Assembly: GCF_020740895.1 (NCBI RefSeq)
Contig: NZ_JAILXP010000009.1
Span: 1-43,659, forward strand
Direction of reading: 5' to 3'
From: Streptomyces sp. UNOB3_S3
GTDB lineage: Bacteria; Actinomycetota; Actinomycetes; Streptomycetales; Streptomycetaceae
Length of the DNA stretch: 43,659 nucleotides
Numbering within the stretch: position 1 is the first letter of the stretch; each line of letters opens with the position of its first letter. The notes under the pieces are model-generated. The model saw only the letters and a list, made by a program, of their open reading frames with translations. It was not told the origin of the DNA and made no database searches. A program made the position numbers and the translations under genes. Below, in pieces: positions 39,254 through 43,659 of this stretch.

Positions 39254-39793
39254 TTAGATGAAGGACTTGCCCGCGATCAGATCCGCGAGCTCGTTGGGGT
39301 CCATGCTCGTAACGGCCGGACCGCTACCACCTCGGTAGTACCCGGCGCCCCTCAGCTTGGGGAACTCCGGCTTTGCCGGGGCCTGGCGGGCGATATAAGC
39401 GGCGACGGTCTCAGAGTCGGGCCGGCCGTCTTCGCCAAGGAACCGGGCCAGGTCCAGGTAATCGGTCTGCACAGTCACACCAGCAGTGGCGGCCTGGGCC
39501 CGGATCTCCGCCTCGGCCAGGGACGACGCGAGCTCGGAAAGCGCCTCCCGGCGGGCATCGTCACGAGCCTGGACAAGGGCCTTCTCCTGATCCGTCATCC
39601 GCTCAGTACGCAGCTCCTCCAGCTCCCTCGAAGCCGCCTCCCAGCGCTGCTCGTTCTGCCGGCTCAGCGCCTTCCACTTCTCCAGTTCCGCCTCCGGTCC
39701 GGTAGGCGGGGGCGTCTCCGCAGCTACCCCACTGGCCTCTGGAGCGTCGGGGCTCTTCGTCTCGTCCATCGTGGTCTCCATTTCGGCGGTCAT
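39254..39793 (-). CDS. Capsid scaffold protein
   Basis: A 179-aa acidic protein. The N-terminal 35 residues are disordered and Pro/Glu rich. Residues about 35-100 are a long charged helix (EAELEKWKALSRQNEQRWEA, DQEKALVQARDDARREAL). The C-terminal end (LADLIAGKSFI) is typical of scaffolds that bind the coat protein. It lies between portal and major capsid genes as expected. ATG 39793 overlaps the portal stop (ATGA). Confidence 0.85.
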   Translation of the reverse strand: MTAEMETTMDETKSPDAPEASGVAAETPPPTGPEAELEKWKALSRQNEQRWEAASRELEELRTERMTDQEKALVQARDDARREALSELASSLAEAEIRAQAATAGVTVQTDYLDLARFLGEDGRPDSETVAAYIARQAPAKPEFPKLRGAGYYRGGSGPAVTSMDPNELADLIAGKSFI

Positions 39794-41253
39794 CGCTTCT
39801 GTTCGTGGATCTTGCGGTTCGCGTTCCCGGAATTCCCCTGCGGCGCCTTCGCAGCCATGCGGGCCGCCCGCGCCTCGCTCGGGGCGCTCACGGCGCCCGG
39901 CCCTGCCTGCTGTTCGGGCTGCGGGCCCAGCTTCTGAACCTCCGCCGCGGCCTTCGCGTCCTCCTTCCGCATCGCACGGAAGACGCTGATCTGCGACGGC
40001 GTGTACCCGGCGTCAGACCACAACTGCTCTTCAGGAACGTTGAGCTGCTTCAGCTTCAGCAAGGCGTCGATGTGCTGGGATTCGGTGCGGTACTCGGGGT
40101 CGCGCCATACGGTTTCCATGGAGTAGGCCTTGGCTCTCTTGTCACCCTTGATGGCGAAGCAGAGGCGGATGACCTTCTCCCATGATTCTCCGAAGTACAG
40201 CATGCGTTCCCGGACCCGGGCGACCAGCCCGGCCTCGGAACTGATAATGGCCTCGCCCGACGGTGGAGTTCCGCCGTTCACAAGGAAGTAATGGCTCGGG
40301 GTGCGGGAGATGGAACTCATGTGCTGAAGCAGGAGTCCGACCAGATCGCAGTAGTTATTGAGGCTGGCTGCCTCGAACTGCCCGAAACGGGCCTGCGGGT
40401 CTTCGGCCTGGAGAAGCTTGTCGACGGCCACCTTGAAGGGCTCAACCGGATTTCCCTGATCGTCCTCCACGATCTCAAGCCCAGTCACGTACCTCTGGGG
40501 AAACGCGGCGAACTCGGAGGCGGTCAGAGCGTCCGACACCGTCTTGTTGATCGCGTCCTGGATCGGGATGACGTTGGCAAGGTCGGAATACGGGTCACCG
40601 GAAAGCCGCGAGCGGTTGTGAAAGGGGACGACCGGCACGATCCCGAGCGGATTCCGGGACCGGATCCCGTTCTCCCACTCGGCCTGTCCGCGCTTGACCT
40701 CGTAGACGTAATCCTCGGTCCACAGCGTGACCCACTGGCGACCCCAGTCATCCGTGTAAAACCGGGCTGCGGCCTCCAGCTCGGTCCGGCTGCCCGGCTT
40801 GTACTGGACGACGAGGTTCTCTGCGGACACCGGCTGAATGGCCGGCTCGCCGTCGTCGCCCGGCCACACCAGCACATACGCACGCCCCTGGACCATCGCG
40901 TCCAGGTGCACCGCCGTCGACAGGACGTCCATGCTGCTGCGCTGCCAGAACTCCCGGGCCTCCTGGTCAAAACCGGGAGCCTCGGGTATTCGGAACCCCT
41001 CGACTACCATGCGCTCGGTGGCGGAGTCGACGATCAGGCCGCAGAAGTTGTCACGCCAGTTCTCGAAGACCTCTCGGAACGCGTCCTTATAACGGGCCTG
41101 AGAGAAGGCGAGTTGCTGATGTTCGCCCTCGTAGTACTTGGCGTAGCGCCACATGGCCGGGAGCTGGTTCGTCAGCTTCCCGTGAAGATAGGCAAGCCAG
41201 TCGGCCGGTGTCTCCGGCGGGCCGACTGCTGTGTAACCATTCGGCGGGACAAT
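39790..41253 (-). CDS. Portal protein, apparent ATT (or CTG) start
   Basis: About 487 aa, of the SPP1 gp6-like portal family: the twelvefold ring through which DNA enters the head. Features include YAKYYEGEHQQLAFS, ENWRDNFCGLIVDSATERM, PVVPFHNRSRLSGDPYSDL, and HYFLVNGGTPPSGEAIISSEAGL. A conventional start (ATG 41154) would remove about 33 residues, including ETPADWLAYLHGKLTNQLPA, which runs straight into the family motif. The open frame begins after a TAG in the tRNA-like region. ATT 41253 lies eight bases from GGGGAGG, and CTG 41256 five bases. The C-terminal 60 residues are Ala/Gln rich. Confidence 0.87.
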   Translation of the reverse strand: MVPPNGYTAVGPPETPADWLAYLHGKLTNQLPAMWRYAKYYEGEHQQLAFSQARYKDAFREVFENWRDNFCGLIVDSATERMVVEGFRIPEAPGFDQEAREFWQRSSMDVLSTAVHLDAMVQGRAYVLVWPGDDGEPAIQPVSAENLVVQYKPGSRTELEAAARFYTDDWGRQWVTLWTEDYVYEVKRGQAEWENGIRSRNPLGIVPVVPFHNRSRLSGDPYSDLANVIPIQDAINKTVSDALTASEFAAFPQRYVTGLEIVEDDQGNPVEPFKVAVDKLLQAEDPQARFGQFEAASLNNYCDLVGLLLQHMSSISRTPSHYFLVNGGTPPSGEAIISSEAGLVARVRERMLYFGESWEKVIRLCFAIKGDKRAKAYSMETVWRDPEYRTESQHIDALLKLKQLNVPEEQLWSDAGYTPSQISVFRAMRKEDAKAAAEVQKLGPQPEQQAGPGAVSAPSEARAARMAAKAPQGNSGNANRKIHEQKR

Positions 41254-41288
41254 CAGAGGCGCCTCCCCGGGGTAGTTCCTTGACTTGC

Positions 41289-41362
41289 TGCCCGCCCCCG
41301 GACTCGAACCGGGAACCTGCGCGACCTGGGCACGCTGCCTCTACCGGTTGGACTAAAGAATG
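41289..41362 (-). other. tRNA-like sequence with intact T and anticodon arms but no acceptor pairing
   Basis: On the minus strand, the T arm is perfect (CCCGG/CCGGG around TTCGAGT), the 5-nt variable loop is AGGTT, and the anticodon stem pairs GCGTG with CGCGC around CCCAGGT. That would give anticodon CAG, but U33 is replaced by C. The D stem is weak, and the 5' acceptor (CATTCTT) does not pair with the 3' GGCGGGC. It is a decayed or partial tRNA directly upstream of the portal gene. Confidence 0.4.
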
Positions 41363-41587
41363 TCTCGCGACCTTGGGTTTCGTGACACCTACTCTTGATC
41401 ACGCTCCATAGCCACAGGGAGGCGGGAGTGACAAGCATGGATGGATTCAAAAGTGTGGACGAGGGATCGTTTCTGTATGCCCCGTTCGGGTGATACGCGT
41501 GCGATCACGCGTGGACATGGGAAGTCGTACAACCGCTCAAACTAAGTGCCGCGTAGGCACCAGCCGCTTTCATCGAAAGGAAATCGT

Positions 41588-41800
41588 GTGCGTCGCATCA
41601 CTGCCGTTTTTCTCATAGCTGTCGCGCTCGTTGGCATCCTCGCGGTACCTGTCAGCGCTGATGAATCTCAGTGTTCCGAGATCGGCCTCAGGGCGCTTCA
41701 GATCCACAGTAATTCTGTCGACGCCGTGATCGCCTCCACGCTCTGCCTGGGCCTAGTTCACCCGTTCACGTCGGGCGTCGGGGGCGGCGGCTTTACGTGA
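41588..41800 (+). CDS. Opposite-strand cargo gene: small secreted protein
   Basis: A 70-aa protein from GTG 41588, with AAAGGA six bases upstream. A clear signal peptide (about residues 5-24, AVFLIAVALVGILAVPVSA) precedes a mature part of about 45 residues with two cysteines (ESQCSEIG and STLCLGL) and a Gly-rich end (GVGGGGFT). It lies against the late genes between terminase and portal. It is the third plus-strand cargo gene in the late region. Function unknown; expression in the lysogen is inferred from orientation. The 278 bp after it hold no gene I can support. Confidence 0.65.
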   Translation: MRRITAVFLIAVALVGILAVPVSADESQCSEIGLRALQIHSNSVDAVIASTLCLGLVHPFTSGVGGGGFT

Positions 41801-42078
41801 CAGCCTGCACGGCCAGCTAGACGCGGCAGCCGACTGCCAGTGACGAGACACGCTTTGGGCAGGCAGGAGGGGGCCGTACGGGCTTCCAACCCTGTTCGGC
41901 TCACGCCCTTGCGGGCGTCGGTTGCTTATGGGCGGTGCAGCCCCCTCCGGTATCACTGACCTCACGTCGGTCCGACGATCACCTGTAACCGCCAGGTGCA
42001 CGGCAGCACGGGTCAGCGTGCGCAGGCCGACCGGGGAGCAGTCTCACCCGGCCGGCCCGGTCTGTGGGGAGTGGAGGA

Positions 42079-43104
42079 TCAAAAGCCGACTACGCGGCGT
42101 CGTTTGATCTGCATCCGGCCGTCCGCAATCGCGTCGGCGCGCGCCTCGAAGGCGAGAATCGCGCACACGCCCAAGTCGATGACCTTCTTGGAGCGGGGCG
42201 ACTCCTTGGTAATCAAGATTCCTTGGGGGACCTCGCGCGTGACCGCGTTGAGCACGTGGCGTGTCAGGTCGACGTTCCCGTCATGCTTCACGTCACCGAC
42301 CGCAACAGCAGAATGCAGCCGCTCGGTGGCCTCGCACATCCGCATGGGTTTGTTGGTCCAGTACTCGTAGACGCGGTCATCGCCGTACTCGATGGCCCAC
42401 CGGCCCAAGGCCTCTTGCCAGTACGGCGGGTCACCGTAGAACCATTCAACCCGGTACGTGTCGAAGGCCTTCTTGACGGCAGCCTCGACGGCAAGGACGT
42501 CGACTTCCCAGTCCGGGTTTTTGGGATTGCGCGGGTTCTCCTGGAGGTGGAGGACAAAGAGCTTGCCGTCCCTCAGCCGGCACCCGACGAGACCGGTCGC
42601 GTCGCCGCGGAGACTGCCATCGAACCCGAGGGATATCTGATCCCCGGGGAGGATCGGGTCGTCCTCATCGAAGCAGGAATCCCACTCGGCCTTCTTGAGC
42701 CAACCGTCTGCGTTCTCCTGGATGTTGTTCAGGTAGAAGCGGTAGGCCACGGCCGCGCTTGTACGCGGGTCCATAACCGCCGCGACGATGCCGTCAACGT
42801 CGACCCAGTGTGAGTCGCCGTACGCGTCGATGACCGCCGCGCGGACAGCGTCCTCGTCTTTGAGGTCGACGTCCCGGACCGCTTCACGGCAGTCGTAGAG
42901 AATGCCCGCGGCCCCGAACTCCATCGCGGCCTCGTAGGTCCGCTGCGCGATGGAACCCTCGGTAGGAGAGAACGCGTTGGTCGTCTCGATCAGCCGGCTA
43001 CCAGCACCAGCAGTTTTTTGGACATTTCTGTCCAAAGTTTCCCAGACGTATACACCCTGGTTGTTTTCAATCCAATGGTGAACCTCGTCGCATAGGACTA
43101 ACAA
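42079..43104 (-). pseudogene. Terminase large subunit, C-terminal fragment
   Basis: This 341-residue frame starts in the middle of the ATPase domain at LVLCDEVHHW, the Walker B region. Walker A and all preceding residues (typically about 180-220) are missing. The nuclease domain is present: LGFDGSLRGDATGLVG (first acidic motif), EWFYGDPPYWQEALG, and a C-terminal acidic region. The break coincides with the end of an IS5-type element, so the gene was cut by insertion. Without the ATPase, the protein cannot drive DNA packaging. The N-terminal half should lie to the right of the insertion. Confidence 0.85.
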
Positions 43105-43659
43105 CAGCTAACAGAATGAGTTGATCTGTCTGAGGGTGATGAGGCAGCAGGCGAGGCGGAGGAAGGCTTCATGGATGTCGGCTCGTCGTTCCCAGCGGAT
43201 GCGGAGGCGTTTGAAGCCATGCAGCCAGGCGAAACTGCGCTCGACTACCCATCTGTAGGTGCCCAGCCCTGTGCCGTGGCGTGTGCCGCGTCGGGCGATG
43301 GCGGGCACGATGCCGCGCTTGCGGACATGGTCACGGTAGATGTCGTGGTCGTAGCCACGGTCGGCGAAGAGCGAGTCCGGCTTCCGGCGGGGATGACCGA
43401 CGCGTCCGCGCACGGGAGGGATCGCGTCGAGCAAGGGCAGCAGCTGGGTGACGTCGTTGCGGTTGGCACCGGTGAGGATGACCGCGAGCGGGGTGCCGTA
43501 CCCGTCGGTGATCAGGTGGTGCTTGGAGCCGGCCCGGCCACGGTCGACCGGCGACGGGCCCGTCGCGAGCCCCCTTTTAGGGCCCTGACCTGGCTGGAGT
43601 CGACCACGCATCGGGACCAGTCCAGCCTCGCCGCCGCGTTCAGCTCCGCCAGCAGCACC
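43105..43659 (-). mobile_element. IS5-family insertion sequence, left part
   Basis: The terminase frame ends abruptly near 43105 and an IS5-type transposase gene begins at once. The other end, the inverted repeat and the target duplication lie beyond the window, so exact limits are unknown. The left end is probably within the AACAACAGCTAACAGAATG stretch around 43091-43110. Confidence 0.75.
43108..43659 (-). CDS. IS5-family transposase (partial, two frames with likely -1 frameshift)
   Basis: The visible part encodes the DDE catalytic core. The first Asp is in the 5' frame (VVDSSQVRALKGG); the second (LFADRGYDH) and the Glu (YRWVVERSFAWLHGFKRLRIRWER-type motif) are in the 3' frame, which ends RQINSFC. 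The frames join at 43569-43582, where CCCTAAAAGGGGGC (minus strand) allows a -1 shift, as known for part of the IS5 family. The 5' end of the gene is outside the window. Both frames look intact, so the element may be recently active. Confidence 0.8.
   Translation of the reverse strand, partial: GAAGGAERGGEAGLVPMRGRLQPGQGPKRGLATGPSPVDRGRAGSKHHLITDGYGTPLAVILTGANRNDVTQLLPLLDAIPPVRGRVGHPRRKPDSLFADRGYDHDIYRDHVRKRGIVPAIARRGTRHGTGLGTYRWVVERSFAWLHGFKRLRIRWERRADIHEAFLRLACCLITLRQINSFC

Noticed and set aside
41753-42001. 82-aa minus-strand frame between terminase and portal
   Set aside because: Low-complexity Arg/Pro-rich product, overlaps the end of the secreted cargo gene, no ribosome site seen.

Overview
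The window is Streptomyces-like chromosome: high G+C, many GTG/TTG starts, 4-nt ATGA/GTGA gene overlaps, and a glutamate-type ABC transporter ATPase beside a two-component pair. It contains most of an integrated siphovirus-type prophage. No integrase, small terminase or right attachment site is visible, so the prophage must continue past the right edge.

Layout. (1) 1-4281, host: amino-acid ABC transporter ATPase (-), then response regulator and sensor kinase (+), converging on a TAXI-family binding protein (-). (2) About 4.3-11.4 kb, left accessory and regulatory arm: a small winged-helix protein, a secreted DUF3761 protein, a GntR-type DNA-binding protein with a palindromic operator, and a long minus-strand operon. 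That operon holds an XRE/TPR regulator, a catalytically degenerate resolvase-like protein and unknown proteins. Four tiny double-CxxC proteins lie in the same arm. (3) 11.4-18.9 kb, plus strand: a small exported protein, a 1913-aa fusion carrying a cytosine-C5 methyltransferase, DUF6197-like, BRCT and Lsr2-type domains, and a DUF3987-like replication ATPase. (4) 18.9-43.1 kb, minus strand, read right to left: terminase remnant, portal, scaffold, major capsid, four head-tail/tail-completion proteins, major tail protein, tail chaperones G and G-T with a -1 frameshift site, tape measure, Dit-like and Gp37-like tail proteins, fibre and C1q-like proteins, a small membrane coiled-coil protein, CHAP endolysin and a holin-like protein. 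(5) 43.1 kb to the end: an IS5-type insertion that has cut off the ATPase half of the large terminase. The prophage therefore looks defective for packaging unless helped in trans.

The late operon is interrupted by three small plus-strand cargo genes, each in a gap between structural genes. Terminator-like hairpins sit just before the major tail, major capsid and endolysin genes.

The most unusual signal is at translation starts. The portal, tape measure, Dit-like and membrane coiled-coil genes have no usable ATG/GTG/TTG at their expected N termini. Each has an ATC or ATT codon 6-8 nt after a Shine-Dalgarno-like sequence. A connector gene seems to start at CTG or ACG. This pattern, the 1913-aa fusion and the cluster of mini zinc-ribbon proteins are the main leads.
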